Shown: positions 50,431 through 63,161, counted from the first letter of the stretch. The stretch: 64,000 nt of DNA from Karalla daura (GCA_029224185.1 CM055192.1:2779001-2843000); one strand, 5' to 3'. Made by a program: numbers and translations. The notes: generated from the sequence alone by a model not told the origin.

Positions 50431-53400
50431 TATAATTCCATAAAACAAAAAATCTTTTCTTTGTTTATAGAAAACAAGCACCTATTGTAAACTCAATGAG
50501 GTGGTAGTTTCCTGTTTTCCCTACTACGTCTAATATTTGTGGAACTGTTGAACAAATGGTGATCAAATCCTGACCACCCAGATGTTAAGTTGCACACAAT
50601 CATCAGGGAAGCTTCCATGGAAACTTAAGAAAAGGGCAAGCGCTTTCAAAAAAAAAAAAAATTGACAGGAGATTGGATAAGCTTCAACCAATCAAGTCAA
50701 TGAACCATATCATGTAATATGTCTCTTGCCAAAGCAAAGCAGAACGGCCTATTTTCCAGGATTTTCCTCCCTTTGCTCCTCTTCCAGTGTACAGAAACTG
50801 AACAAATGACCGAAACTGCTTTCCAAGTCTGGTTGTTTGTAAATGAACAGTTGCCTCTCTTGCTGTTGCAGATATGGAAATAGCCCCAAAGGCAAGATGC
50901 AAAATGCAGTGAAGCCACTCAAAATAATCAGTCGCTCCTGCCAACTGTCCAATCAAACACTAGTGCATCAGTGATTTAATTTAGCTAAGCCTCTTTATGT
51001 GTCGTAAAAATAATGTTACTCTCAAGGGTAAGCTGAGATGCCTCCAGCTCCAGCAGACCAGTGGAAAGGCAAAGTGCAAACTGGGTGACGCTGGTGGCAA
51101 ATGTTTTGGAGAGTGATGATGTGCTGAGGCAAAAGGATGAAGAATATTTTATTGCCAGAACATGCTTGTATTGACTGCTCATTTCAGACTGAAGTGGCTA
51201 TTCATTCATAAGTCATAAATAAACAAAGAAACTCCCAATTCTCCCAATAAAAGTCTGCAAAGTCTAAACTCATGCTACCTGCTGCAGGGAACAGGCACAC
51301 ATCTTGAATGAAAGTGAAGTAGACAAACAAGAGGTTTGTTTTGCTGGTCAAACACTGAATGGGGAATACAGCTTTTGATTAAGGATATGTTTTTCATAAC
51401 AGAACATTAGCATCAGTTTCTAGCATGCAGGCTCCATATTGCCATAAGCTACTGCATTTCCAGACGTGTGCGTGTGTGTGTGTGCGTGTGTGTATATCTA
51501 GTAGTCTGTGCTCATTTGTGCACGCTCACATTGTGAATGAAATATTTACTTCATAAAAGTATAACCAGACAAAGAAACTCCCTTAACAAATGTGACCTAG
51601 TGTGAGATGTGAGTTCAGTGTCATTGCATCAGTGTAGTTTATTTCCAATAAAGTGAATCCTGCAGGCAGTAAAACAGTTTTAAAGTTACTGAGACAAATA
51701 GCAAAGAGCACTCTTAGACTCATAACAAAATAAGAAGCTCTTTAAACAAAGAGGGTTTTTAACCACATCATTGGGTTTCTTGATAAAATGGAGATGTTTT
51801 TTGCATTTCAAAGCTCTGAAAAAACCTTGTAGCTTTTAATGGAAAATATTTCACATGATTGCTTATGAGATTAATTCAGATGGCTCATGTTCAACTGTTC
51901 AACTAATTTGCACCATGCATTGAATTTTTAATATTCTGTGTATATTTCTAGCTGCCCTCTATTTGAGTTCATTATCCAACTCATCGCTTCTTGTTCAGAA
52001 TTTCATGGGCTTGGATGGTTTTTGGTCATTCTTCAGTTAAATTAGTAATTATCACTTACTACTACTATTACTGCTACTATTTTGGAAATGTGATTTTTTT
52101 TACATTCTGATGTTTTCTTTTAACTTTCTAAGATTCATTAGGAAAAGATCTCATTCTTTCCCAAACCCAAATAATTATTTAATCAAATAAATGCAGCATA
52201 AAATCATATGCATTAAGTCATTGTTCCAGGGAATCCAGCTTTCACAGGTTGTAACTTACAAAACATCCTGATAGTTTCCCAAATTTTGAGCCGTGGCACA
52301 AGGACATATGTTCTATTGTCCTTGTACAGTGGGTCAGGGCAAAAAGATATATATACATATAAGAACAGATTTGTTTTTAAAAGATTCCCAATCTTAGATC
52401 TAGCAACAGAGGCAATCCAAGGAATGATTAATTATTTCATGATCATGACTTTCTGTCATGATCCGTGATGTTTTGGTTAAATCTTCACGTTGTTGACTCT
52501 TACCAGTACGCACCATTGCCTTGATGTCTTTATCTCCAACAAAAACAAAAAAAAAAAAGAAAAAGGGAAGAAAAAAGCAACAGAGCAGATATGACTTTGT
52601 CAGCGAGAGAGCTCTCTGAAGAAAGGATCTGGACACAGGAACTGTGAAGGAATGCCCAGCTGTTAAGACTTCTGCTTGTTAAGTTGGACATTTGGGTACA
52701 TAGGGCTTAAGTGAGCTGTAGAGTTATGTGGGTTATAAGCACTCTCACACACAACACCATAAAACTGTCTTGATTTAACAGGATGATTAATGCCTTGCAG
52801 ACTGCTGAATGAAATATGAGGTAATCTGACTCCCGGATCGCAGTCAAAACATGCCCAACATGAGGGCAACCGACATACTGCTACAATGAATAGAGAGCTT
52901 TGGAGCCGCAGTGCACACATTTTCATCCTTTCAGACTCTGCGTGGCTGAGACAGAATTCAAGCATAGAGGTTGTGTGTTGTGTGTAACATCTTATGTGAC
53001 GGTGTGGATTGTGTCTGAGATCTTTGGCATTTCTGCGAGGCCCGGTGACAGAACAGATCGCAGAGGGGGCTGGGTACCTACAGGAAACAGTAACTTAACC
53101 AAGGGACTTAACAACACCAAACTGATAAAAAGACACCCTAAACAGGATATTAAACAGCTAATTAACATTTAGAGGCATGTATGTTTCCCTTTAAATCCTG
53201 CCAAGGCGTCTTGAGGAGAGCGATTGTTTGGCTTTCCACGGGCCATCGAACGCACGCTGCAGACCACATAGAAGCCAATGAGTCATATGGAGGTGAGGTA
53301 ATAATGTCGTGTCATTACACTGGTAATTTAGGCTGGCGTGAAGGGCCGAGTGGCGCACACGCACCATGTGTGACCGACGCGCTCACGCGTGAAATGCAGT

Positions 53401-56400
53401 TAACTCGATTCAAGATTCTCGATGCAGCTTTAAAGGAACGTCACACTGCTTCACATGCACCGCAGCTGAGGCGTCTATTAGAAGGTAATGCACTTATCCT
53501 CCGTGGCTGTTGATGAATGGTTTGGACCTAGAAAAAAAAAACGGTTGGGTAGGTGCTAGGATTTCTGGCTTTTATTTGCCATTTTGACTCAAAACTAGAA
53601 CAGAAAATATCAGCACACTGCTCTGCACACTGAGACTCTCATCTACAGAGGATGAAAAAAAATTTCATGAACTATAAATAGAAGAAAAAATATGTGACAA
53701 TAAATCAATAACACAAAACACATAAAAATACTGAGGTAAACCCCATAAATCAAGAATACTTAGAGGGATTAAACAATAAAAATACAGTTTTCAAGTTTTT
53801 TATACATTATGACATGTTTACATTTGCCTGGATTATAAATGCCAATTTTAAGTACTATGCCAAAATAAACCAAAAAAGGTAAATTTAAATGAATTAATAC
53901 ATGGAAATGCAGAACCAAATAAATCACCAGTTATTATTTCTGCCTTACATTTTTAGATTTCAGCATTTATTTATTTAGTCACAAAGTACAACATCCCTTC
54001 AGTTGTGTAATTTTGTTTTTGATATACTTTACTATTATTTATGATGAATAACCACAGGGCGAATTGACCAAAAAGCCTAAAAATTAAAGTGTTAATCTGT
54101 TAACTCAAACCGCTGCAGTTCAGACAGCTGCCAACAGATGTCTCTAAAGGCATGGATGTATTGATCCCTATTTGCAGGATAAAGTTATGGCATTAAAATG
54201 CTGCTGGAGATGAGCACGTTGCTCCGCTCAGCGCTGTTTCGCCGCCGCTGCCTCAGCTTGGCTCCCAGCTCATGTTCACAGGGAGGCAATCTGGAGCTTC
54301 CTGGAGCCAGTGAGAACATTAAGGGATATAAGGATTTCAACATAGCCGCACAAAAAGAAGCTTTAAGATTCTGTCGAAGACATGAATATGGCAATGCATT
54401 CCACTTTTAGATCCTTGGTTGTCGTTCAGCTGGCTATAAATCTCAATTTCAAAGGAACCAGCTTGTGTCTGGATGAGGTCCTGTATGTGTGGATCTTCAG
54501 CCAAGGCATGAAAGGCCTCATTGGTGATGTGAATCGCTTCAACATGAGAATTCCAAATGGGAACGGGGCAGCCAGTGAAAATGTTTCGCGGTGGGAGAAG
54601 TTGAGATCCTTTACTCAAGTAAATGATCCAGGGCCTCAGTGTAAAGGTAAGCCATTGCGTCCAAAGTGGTACTTGAAGTCAACCATCACATGAACGTCTT
54701 TTTCATATTGCCGTTTGGATGTTTGAACTCCACCATACAGACGACACCACGTCGCCGTTTGCATGTTTCTCTACCGAGGCGGTAGTTAGTTAGCGACGCT
54801 CAACGTGAATCTCGCATCAGCACTTACATGCACAGCATGAGCACTATCCTGTAAATAATAAATATCTGCAAATTCACGAATGTCTGATTTTTCAAAGAGG
54901 GAGAAAATAGTTAGTCCTCTTAAAAGGTTGAGAGGATTTGTAACACAGTGGATGCTTAACATTCGTGTTAGACACATACATTAATATACATCCTTTGCCA
55001 AGGAAGAATAAAAAAGTATAGTATCATTTCACATTTTCCAGGATTGATTAAATTGTAATTTACAAAACAATTTCACAGATTAATTAAAGGATTTTACAGT
55101 TAATAACAAATTCAAATTGACATCTTCCTCAATTTTGATTGACTACAATAATACCACATTCCCCTTGGAGTGCAATGGCATAGGAGTGTAGAACAACAAA
55201 ATAGAAACATTTACGTAAACTACAAATAGATCATGAAATTGTACTTAGACAAGGTCCTCCGATTGAATTCCACTTCACAGAAATGAATGATGACAAGAGG
55301 TGATTCTGTAGCGTAGCTGGTGGTGAGAAAATCCCCTTTGTTTATTTCTTTCTTTTTTATTATTATTATCTTAGGTGCTTCATCTACCCTTTGGTGTGAG
55401 GTGCCCTCTCTAATTTGCCTCTGTCTTCGGCAATAAATTCCCAATGTTTGAGTCAAGATGTGAGTAATTATGGTTAAACACGGGTGCTTCGGGCAAAGTC
55501 ATCAAATAACCAGAAAAACATAAAATTTTAATTGAGCAGATTTTCCCTCTCAGCCTGAGGTTAACCTCTATCCCAAATGTTCACATAGTATGGTTTGGAG
55601 GCCACGTTTATTCTAGCCTGCAGTACAAGGGTGTATTTTTTACACTGCTGGGGTGGAAACCAAATAGGTGTAGTCTTTAGCTTTCATGCCACAATCCCCC
55701 TTTTGTGTAAGTACCTGCTCTTTGTGATTGACGTGATTTCCGATCAAATGCATATAAATGTATGACCTCTGAATGTATGGCCATCTACCGTACAGAGCTC
55801 AATAATGCATTAGTAATCTAGGGCTGGTCCACTGGGTGAGTGCTCTCCCTACACACCAAAGATGCACTCTTGCCCCTTTGCCAAAAGTCTGGCGAGTCTC
55901 TTTACATTTACACAGATCAGCTAGTTACCCGCTGAAAACTGAGCTCAGGGCTGGTGATGTAGTGGATGTCTGTGAAAAATCCATTCCTCATGGGCACGTC
56001 ACCCAAATCTACAAACCAAACACCAGCTCATGACAGGCTGTGAAAATGTGTTTTGACTTTGCCAAAGTTGCTCCGCGTTGTAGCACTGATACTCCAGTGA
56101 GTGTGGTTTCTCTGCAAGCTGTTGAGTTGAATTTATCACAACACGCTTTAGGGTTGTTAATTTCAGATTTATTGCCAAGTACGTTTTAACAAATGGAATT
56201 TGTCTTGGCTTGATACATCTCGATGATGCAGACGTATAGGCGTAAGTGTAACGCAAGCTCTCTCAAGGCTCTAAAGGATCAAATCAGTTTCAACGTGTTT
56301 TATAAATATTTAAGTAACGTGATATTTGGTGTGTGCGCTTTGCCTGGATTTTTTTTTTCTTTTTTGGTACTTGTTCCTAGGTCCCAGTCCTTTTTAAAAC

Positions 56401-56929
56401 AGATTATTTTTTTCACTCAATTTTGCAAATATTACTGCTTGCACAACTGTGGCTTTTGGGGTCTGTGATGGTCCTAGGCCAGGAACATCTGCCTCTCTTG
56501 GTTATTACAGTTCACTGCTGTTTTGAGAAGCAAACTGTGTTTTTGGAAATAGACTCTGAAGGACGTCTCAAAGAGAAAGAAAGGTGATTTATTATCCGAT
56601 AGATAAGTGTCACATATCCTTACTCTGAGCAGTTCATAAACTTTTTTTTTTAAAAGATGCTGTAAAATTACTTGGGATAATCCAACTGTGTCTGATAAAA
56701 ATGTATTGTGACATTTTATACAGGCATCGTTTTGCACTGCTTTGGACGGTTTATTCTGAGACACAAAATTGGGGCAAGCATACCAAAGTCAAAAATGATC
56801 TTTCGGAAAGAAACTCTGAGAAGATTCCTTGTAGTGCATTGCTGTGAGGGCATTGCGTTTGTTTGTATGTTTTCGGTGTTGATATATTAATTGAGTGATT
56901 TTTTACACATCATCCACGTATCTCCACAT

Positions 56930-57077
56930 ATATCAGGTGAATGTGGATTTGTTCGAAGGAAAATCAGTGGACAGCTTCAGGCGGAACCTTCGCTCTCACA
57001 GTGTCCCACGCCGGAAAGGATTCCTGCGTGGTCCACCAGAGGAGCCGCTAGCGGAAGATAAACAAATTCCCCTCAAG
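56930..57077 (+). promoter_or_regulatory. golga7: Probable golga7 promoter and 5' UTR
   Basis: The region just upstream of the inferred first codon becomes CpG-rich and contains GCGGAAG at about 57,049 (ETS-like). An AAGATGGC string (YY1-type core) at 57,075-57,082 overlaps the start codon. That is a common arrangement in housekeeping promoters, where the YY1 site sits just downstream of transcription start. No TATA box is evident. The exact start site is unknown. Confidence 0.5.
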
Positions 57078-57086
57078 ATGGCAGAG
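57078..57086 (+). CDS. golga7: golga7 coding exon 1 (9-nt coding part: Met-Ala-Glu)
   Basis: ATGGCAGAG with a strong start context (CAAGATGG: A at -3, G at +4) is followed by a GTAGGC donor. Joined to the next exon in phase 0 it gives MAETHSLQDMRQQ. This resembles the N-terminus I recall for human GOLGA7B (MATEVHNLQELRR), so the short first exon looks genuine. The alternative start is the ATG at 58,425, the position where human GOLGA7 begins (MRPQQ). Confidence 0.7.
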
Positions 57087-60000
57087 GTAGGCGAAGAACG
57101 ATTTAAAAGCCAATATCCCACACGTCGCTGACGGTGGAATAGTTTGTTCTCTAATATGCCAGCGCCTGCCCGTTTCTCGGGGTTCCGCTCCACGCCGAAA
57201 CAGAGAGACGTCCGGCGGGGTTAGCATGGCGGCTAACCGGTCGATACCCACCCGAAGCTGCTGCCTTTACGCCCCGACAGCGTATTCATTTATGGACGCT
57301 ACGCGGTGGCGTTTCTCTGCGGGTTGTATAGGCCCGCTGGATGTCGATGACTTGGGTTGGGGTGCTAATAAATCCGTCCTCAGACACCCGGAGCCCAGGG
57401 CGACTCAGTCGATCAGATAAGGCGGTCACCATCGAGCCTCCACGTACTGACAGTATCGGGCTGTAACCGCATCGTATGTCTTCGGTGGGGTTCAAATAAC
57501 AGGTGGATCGGGAATACAGATTGATGTTCCCGGTGACAACACTACAAACCGGAAAGAAACAAAAGTGTGAATAATAAATAATCGCAAGAATAATTTCGAC
57601 AGTGTACATACAATTAACATGGGATCTGCATGCTGTCAGTGCAAAACAACAAAAACGTCCAGACCGTGTTAAACAGCAAACAGCAGTATGCAAAACGGCA
57701 GATACAGGTACATGATCGAGGATCACAGGTCAATCAGTGAAGATGTCTGATGAGTAAATAATGAGTGTGTGTAGCTTGCTAGGTGCTGTATGTGGCTGTA
57801 TCTTCCCCCTGCCTCCCATCTGAGGAGACAGACGGGTGCAGATTTCAGGTGATCAGTGTTCGAGGTAGCAGCATTTGCATATAGGTGCAAAGGCATTCAT
57901 CGACAAACTCGGATAAAGTACTGAAGCAGCAGCAGTAGTAGTGGGTCGGTGATGAGCGTGATATAAACGTGATGTGTCTATCTTAATGGCAAAATGTGAA
58001 ACATGTCAACATCTGTTCAGATTGAGGTAAACTAAAGGACAGCACAGGAATAGCAGCTATTAGTTAATTAGCATGTTTTCAATGCTAATAAACGTGTAAT
58101 AGAAATATCCACAACATAAGTAGTTCTTTTAGTACGGCTGGCAAGTTGAATAACACAGGAACCCAGGTCCATTCCCCCCCGACTATCTTCAATTTTGTTT
58201 TTGTTTGGTGCCTTTTACACAGTCCTAAACGCACTAACTCTGCCCATAAATGCAGTAAGTATAACGCAGATGTCAGTCAACACAGAGAGGACTCGTTTTA
58301 TCTCCTGCTAATTGAAAATCAATGTTCCCCCTCTGAGCATTTTCACTGTTGAATGCACTCCGGAGGGGGTCCCGTGCTAATCCATTGTAATCTGGCGCTT
58401 TCGCAGACTCACAGCTTGCAGGACATGAGGCAACAGGCAGCCGTCGCCGCCAAAGTCTTCATTCAGAGAGATTACACCAACGGCACCGTGTGCCAATTCC
58501 AGACCAAGTTCCCGTCCGAGCTGGAGACCAAGGTAACAGACGCACATTCGCTGGCTCCTCCAGCATAGCTCATCAGCCACACCTGTGCCTCTCTGGCGTG
58601 ACCTGGGCCCGGTGGGCGCGTGTTTCCAGAGCCAAGTCCCAAGAACTGCATGTCTCGTCGTGCTGCTGGGTGTTTACGACTGGACCCCCGGTCCCATTCT
58701 TGAAGTCCAGCGTCCGCATTTGTGTCTCTGGGCATCGTCCTGATGCTCAGACAGCTGAGCGGAGTGTCGGCCAGGCACAGATTGGCACAGCGCTCTGTCG
58801 ACTCCCTTGGCTTCACCCCTTGAATCAAAGCTCCATCAGCAAACACAAACTGAGAGCAAAGATGAGAGTGAGTCGGCAGGCGCCCCTTGCCTCCTCCCCC
58901 ATCCTTCTCAGGGTTCTCATCCAGTTTTAAGCTTCTATAGACACCTAAGTGGGTAGAGTGCACTGTATTGGGTGTCTGAAACGTATTCCATATGAATAAA
59001 ACACGGCTGTAGTTAAATCTGCGTGGCCGTGGTGAACGTTTAAACCAAGGGCTCTGTTGCTGTGGAGCAGCAGCAGTGCGTGTGTCTGGACGTGTCTCTG
59101 TGCTCCGTGGGCAGCCTCCAACTGCTCTGAACCAGGTCTGGACCTTTTTTTTCCTCCAAGAGTAACGGTATCACAGCGGCTGTCGGGGAAAATGAAACAT
59201 CAGCGAGCTGTTAGGATCGCAGCCGATGTTTAACAAAACACTGCTAAAATGGAACATCCGTCACAGCAGAGCGCTCGTATCGGAATGGATGGGTTTGGCC
59301 GTGGAGGCGAGCGGGAAGGAAAAAAAAACCAAGGCAGGTTGAAATCGGTTCTCGAGTGGAGAACGAGGGGGAGGCCCGCTGGACCTTGTCCTCGCCTGAA
59401 CCGCGGCGGCGGCGTCGAGGAGGAGGAGGAGCGGGTGGCGAAGCAGCCCTGCGCGCCGCACGAGGGGCGGCGCCCGCCCAACGGCTCGCCGTCTGTCAGG
59501 GCCGAGGGCTGAGGCTTGGAAAGGCACGCGCCGCATGAAAAGGCCGGCTTCCACAGCCAACCTGGACCGCCCGCCGCTCGTTTGTGGGGCGCTGACCCCC
59601 TCGACGGGGTGGCCCTCGGCGTGCTCTCCGCCAGCATTCAGCCTCTGGACGCAGACGACAACGCCGTGATATGTGGCTGCTTTGCCGCTCTCTGTTCTGA
59701 AGTGGAAAAGCTGCAAATGTATCTGGCGTATCAGACCGTCCGAGGGGGTTTCGCTAGTCGACGACCGACAGCTTTCACTCACCCGCGCCGTGACGTGCCC
59801 CCGCGCTTACGTCCCGGGCAACATCCGTTACCCCGCGTGGGTTTGTGAGCGCTCGCCCGGGCCCGGTCCCTGCCGCCAGGCGCTGCCGCGATGCTAACGG
59901 CCACTGCGGCGGACGCGATGGAAAGACGCTCGGGCGCGGGCCAGCGTGGTTTGGACGGAGGCCGGCCGATTGGAACGTCTCCGGGAGAACAAAGGCCCGC

Positions 60001-62826
60001 GACGGCGGGCACCACGCACGCGCCCAGGATGCGCTGGAGCTTGTTGTTGCATTCCCCGGGCACGGGGGAGCGGAACGTTGGAGGGTTGACAGGAGGCTGA
60101 GGAGGCCCCTGGCTGGCTCCTCGGCCCGTCTGGAGGCCGCCCTCCCCCACTCCCCCCTCCCAGCGTCGCAGGCCGAGCAGATCCGCCTCGGGACAACCGG
60201 CGGCTCTTGTCAAAAACGGCGTCTTCCCCCCTCCCCCTCCCCTCCCCCGCCTCCGTTTTGAGGAATTGTCGAGACGCGCTCGCTCGCTCGCTCGACGGCC
60301 GGCCCAGCCAAAAGCTGCGTGCCGTCTGCGGACGCGTCTCTTGTCTTCCGCAAGGTGCGCCTCAGACGGACCGGACGGAGAGAGCGGCGTGCGTCCCGCT
60401 CTCGCCGCGTATCCCCTCCGTCGGTTATTGAGTGAAAACATTCGCCGAGCATACGGCCAAGGCATCTTGATAATTCTTGGAGGTGTTTCTCAGTGCGGGA
60501 CGGAGGCCCGGCATTCCCCGCGCTGTCCAAGAAAACCCAGACCCTCGTCTGTCTGGGGGTGGAAAGGAGGGAGAGGGAGGGAGGGCGATCTCGTGGCGCT
60601 ACTAAGACCGGGTCTCCACTGTCTCCGTGGCGCTTTCAGATCGAGAAGCCGCAGTTCGAGGAGACGGTGCGGACGCTGAACAACCTGTACGCCGAGGCGG
60701 AGAAGCTCGGCAGCCAGTCGTACATCGAGGGCTGCCTGGCCTGCCTCACGGCCTACACCGTCTTCCTGTGCATGGAGACCCACTACGAGAAGGTGAGGCG
60801 GCCCCCGGCGGCCGAGGCAGCGGACAAGGTGCCGGGGCGGGGTCGTATTTGCCACCGTTTTGCATTCCCTCGTGATAAGGTTCGCAGTCCCGCGCACTGT
60901 AGTTCTAAATGTGACCGCACTTTCACTACCGTATGTGTTCACACGCCTCCAAGCCACAGCATGGATCAGCTGGGAGAGCCGTGATTTGAACCTGGCCTCA
61001 TCCGCTGTTATTATTATTACTATTATCATCATCATCGGGGGTTATTTACTACATGACGATAAGCCGGGACACGCAACCAGAGAGGGGGCGCTCGCAGCGA
61101 AACTACGCAGATTACCGACCCATCACACGGACACCGATCCGTGTCGGGGCAAACGGCGAGGAAGCGCTCCGTCGGTGAGAGACGAGCGCTTCCTCTCCGT
61201 TCCCAAATAGGAGGAACTGGCTGCGCCTCGCGGAAAAGTTCTTCAAAAACAACAAAAAATGGGGGAGGGGGGGGGGGGGAGGAGGAGCCCAGGCAGAACA
61301 AATCCATGCAGACCCCCGGTGCCAGTCCAGATGTGAAGGGGATTCCTCGCGCGAGGCGCCTGGGTCCGGTCCCGCCGCCGCTCCCCGGCCGCTGACCCCC
61401 GCTGTCGTAAGAGAGAGAGGGGTGGGTGGTGGGGGGGGGGGGAGGTGGCATGGAAGACTCAATCAGACGAACATCTGGACGTTTTGTTTTTTTTTGTTGT
61501 TTCTTTTGCACATGCTCCCCGTTTTTTTTTTTTATTTCTTTCGTTTTTCACCTTTTTTTTTTCTTTTAAAGAGCCAAATTGCGCGTACGTGTATAGCAGT
61601 ACGTGGAGGACGTGATTGAGAGGTTCTCCCCCCCCCCCCCCCCCCCCCTCCTCCTCCTCCCCTCCTCCCCCTCCCCTCCTCCTCCTCCGGTGGCTCTCCA
61701 TCGATGGCCTACCGAAACCTCGGCTCGGTGCGCCTCGCTGAGCGCGGACATCCTAAACCCGGCGCGTAAACGTGCGTGACGCGCCGTACAAGTGACGCCG
61801 GAGATCACCGGAGGCGCCCAGGGGCCCCCGGCCCGGCCCGGCCCGTAAATCAGACGCTTCTTTTCTTTTTTCTTTTCATCATGACCTCCGCGAGAACTGG
61901 GAAAAAACGAGCGTGATTTGTGCGCGTCCAGAATCCCTTTTGGCCGGAGCCCGTGCGCGCCCTAAACGGATCCGCATGTCCCCGGCCGTACGGCCTCTGC
62001 CTGTTGCACGTACAGGAGTGAGGAGGGGAGGGGGGCGGGGGAGGGGGGGGGGGGGGGGTAGAGGGGGGGGGGGGGACATTTGGCCCGCTCGGGGGGGGTT
62101 TTACGAGCGCCCGTAAAGTCGTGCAATTTAAACGGGCCGGTCGTTAGCAAACGTGAAAAGCGCAGTCTGTTATTCCGCCCCCCCCCCCCCGGCTCCAGAA
62201 TGCATCGGATCAGCCCCGCCGATCCTCCGGCCGCCCGTTCAGCCCAGGCGCAGATTTACGTCCGCCTGATTCCAGGTAGCAGCCACTCCCCCCCCCCCCC
62301 CTCCCCCACCCCCCACCCCCACCCCCCCTCCCCGTGCCGGCGAGGGGAAAGAAACAGGAGCGCGCACCCTTAAACTGGCCTTCGAGGAGCTGGAAGGACC
62401 CGGAACATGAATCCAACCGATGCCCGATAGTTCAGGGCCGCCCGTTCGCTCTCTGCGCCGATCCTCAGACAGGGGGTGGGGGGGGGGTGGGGGTGGGGGG
62501 GGTGGGGGGGGGGGTGACGGGCCCGTAACCAAACACCGCGCAACTTCTGAATCCCGACCAAGTGCGAATAACCGCCGGGGACCGCGGGCCGTCCGCGTTC
62601 TCACACACCACATGCAGCTGCGTTTGAACCGCTTGTTTGCCTGCCACGAGCAATCTGTGTGAAACTGTTCTCCCTCCCCCCTCCCCCCTCCCACCTCCCA
62701 CCTCCCACCTCCCCCTCCCGGCAGGTCCTGAAGAAGATCGCCAAGTACATCCAGGAGCAGAACGACAAGATCTACGCGCCGCGGGGCCTCCTGCTCACCG
62801 ACCCCATCGAGAGGGGCCTGCGGGTC
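57078..62826 (+). CDS. golga7: Golgin subfamily A member 7 (GCP16), 3' end beyond window
   Basis: Spliced exons 57,078-57,086, 58,407-58,532, 60,640-60,792 and 62,725-62,826 encode 130 residues, all joined in phase 0. GOLGA7 is a small palmitoylated Golgi membrane protein. It partners DHHC palmitoyltransferases, notably ZDHHC9 in Ras palmitoylation. The protein shows KVFIQRDYTNGTVCQFQTKF, FEETVRTLNNLYAEAEKLG, GCLACLTAYT (Cys77 and Cys80, matching the palmitoylated Cys69/Cys72 of human GOLGA7) and IYAPRGLLLTDPIERGLRV. These agree with GOLGA7 rather than GOLGA7B (which has GFYAEAEKIG and CATAYF). Human GOLGA7 continues for about 15 residues after this point; that exon was not found before 64,000. 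Codon use is strongly GC-ending in exons 3 and 4. Confidence 0.93.
57087..58406 (+). other. golga7 intron 1
   Basis: GT-AG intron of 1.3 kb, assuming the 9-nt coding exon. Its first 350 bp are CpG-rich and include a second ATGGCGGC (about 57,226) and CCGGAAAG (about 57,549), so start-site usage may extend into it. The remainder is unremarkable. Confidence 0.65.
58407..58532 (+). CDS. golga7: golga7 coding exon 2
   Basis: The acceptor is GCTTTCGCAG|ACTC and the donor ACCAAG|GTAACA. It encodes THSLQDMRQQAAVAAKVF and the IQRDYTNGTVCQFQTKF segment through SELETK. If translation instead starts at the internal ATG (58,425), the protein is nine residues shorter at the N-terminus. Confidence 0.93.
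58533..60639 (+). other. golga7 intron 2 with internal CpG-rich block
   Basis: GT-AG intron of 2.1 kb. From about 59,250 to the end it is very GC- and CpG-rich on a scale usually seen at promoters. Long open frames on both strands here (for example minus 59,779-60,465) reflect base composition, not coding: they are Arg/Gly/Pro-rich without conserved motifs. Confidence 0.8.
60640..60792 (+). CDS. golga7: golga7 coding exon 3 (palmitoylation motif)
   Basis: The 153-nt exon lies between GCTTTCAG|ATC and GAGAAG|GTGAGG. It encodes IEKPQFEETVRTLNNLY, the GCLACLT palmitoylation motif and FLCMETHYEK. Almost all third positions are G or C, matching the surrounding GC-rich introns. Confidence 0.96.
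60793..62724 (+). other. golga7 intron 3 with G and C homopolymer tracts
   Basis: GT-AG intron of 1.9 kb. Long tracts include G-rich 61,260-61,282 and 61,422-61,443, C/CTC-rich 61,626-61,688, G-rich 62,023-62,098, C-rich 62,177-62,190 and 62,288-62,330, and G-rich 62,471-62,515. No gene is seen in it. Confidence 0.85.
62725..62826 (+). CDS. golga7: golga7 coding exon 4
   Basis: The 102-nt exon after CCCGGCAG encodes VLKKIAKYIQEQNDKIYAP and RGLLLTDPIERGLRV. The inferred donor is GGTC|GTATCC, placed where the family continues with (I/V)EI. It is a weak donor, but moving it would break the phase and the conserved sequence. Confidence 0.93.
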
Positions 62827-63161
62827 GTATCCTGCCCTCCGGGAGCCGCCCGGCGTTTTAACAGTGGAAGAACCGGGTCGTTTGGGAGGGGGAGGGGGGG
62901 GGGGGGGGGGTCTGGTCCGATTCGGGCGGCGCGTTAGGTATCGGTGGGGAGTTGGTGAGATGGTCGCAGGCGATCACGCCGCAGCTCGGAGCGTGGACGG
63001 GGGGGGGGGGGGGGGCTAGCGGGTCTAATGGATGCAGTGCAGGAGACCCGCCGCCACCTAGGGATGCCCCGTAAAACAGAGCAGATAAAAGTCAGTATGT
63101 AATCCATAGCATCTGCATAACATCAGCGGCCGGGCCCACATCCTGGCTGCCCCGCTCCGTG

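Larger units (their letters stand above)
35761..56929. other. Intergenic spacer between sfrp1 and golga7
   Basis: About 21 kb lies between two divergently transcribed genes. No exon with family resemblance was found. The repeats and transposon remnants within it are listed separately; the stretches between them hold nothing I can identify. Because both genes face away from this spacer, it is the likely location of upstream regulatory elements. Confidence 0.7.

Noticed and set aside
53181..53513. 110-codon plus-strand frame with CpG-containing sequence
   Set aside because: No recognised family or splice context. It could be a regulatory patch, but I have no positive evidence.
58472..58963. 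Overlapping frames of 146 and 163 codons on opposite strands at golga7 exon 2
   Set aside because: Only the exon 2 part in a third frame carries conserved GOLGA7 residues. The others are shadows and run into intron.
59261..60465. Two long minus-strand frames (173 and 228 codons) over golga7 intron 2
   Set aside because: They are Arg/Gly/Pro/Ser-rich frames produced by high GC with few stop codons, with no recognisable family.
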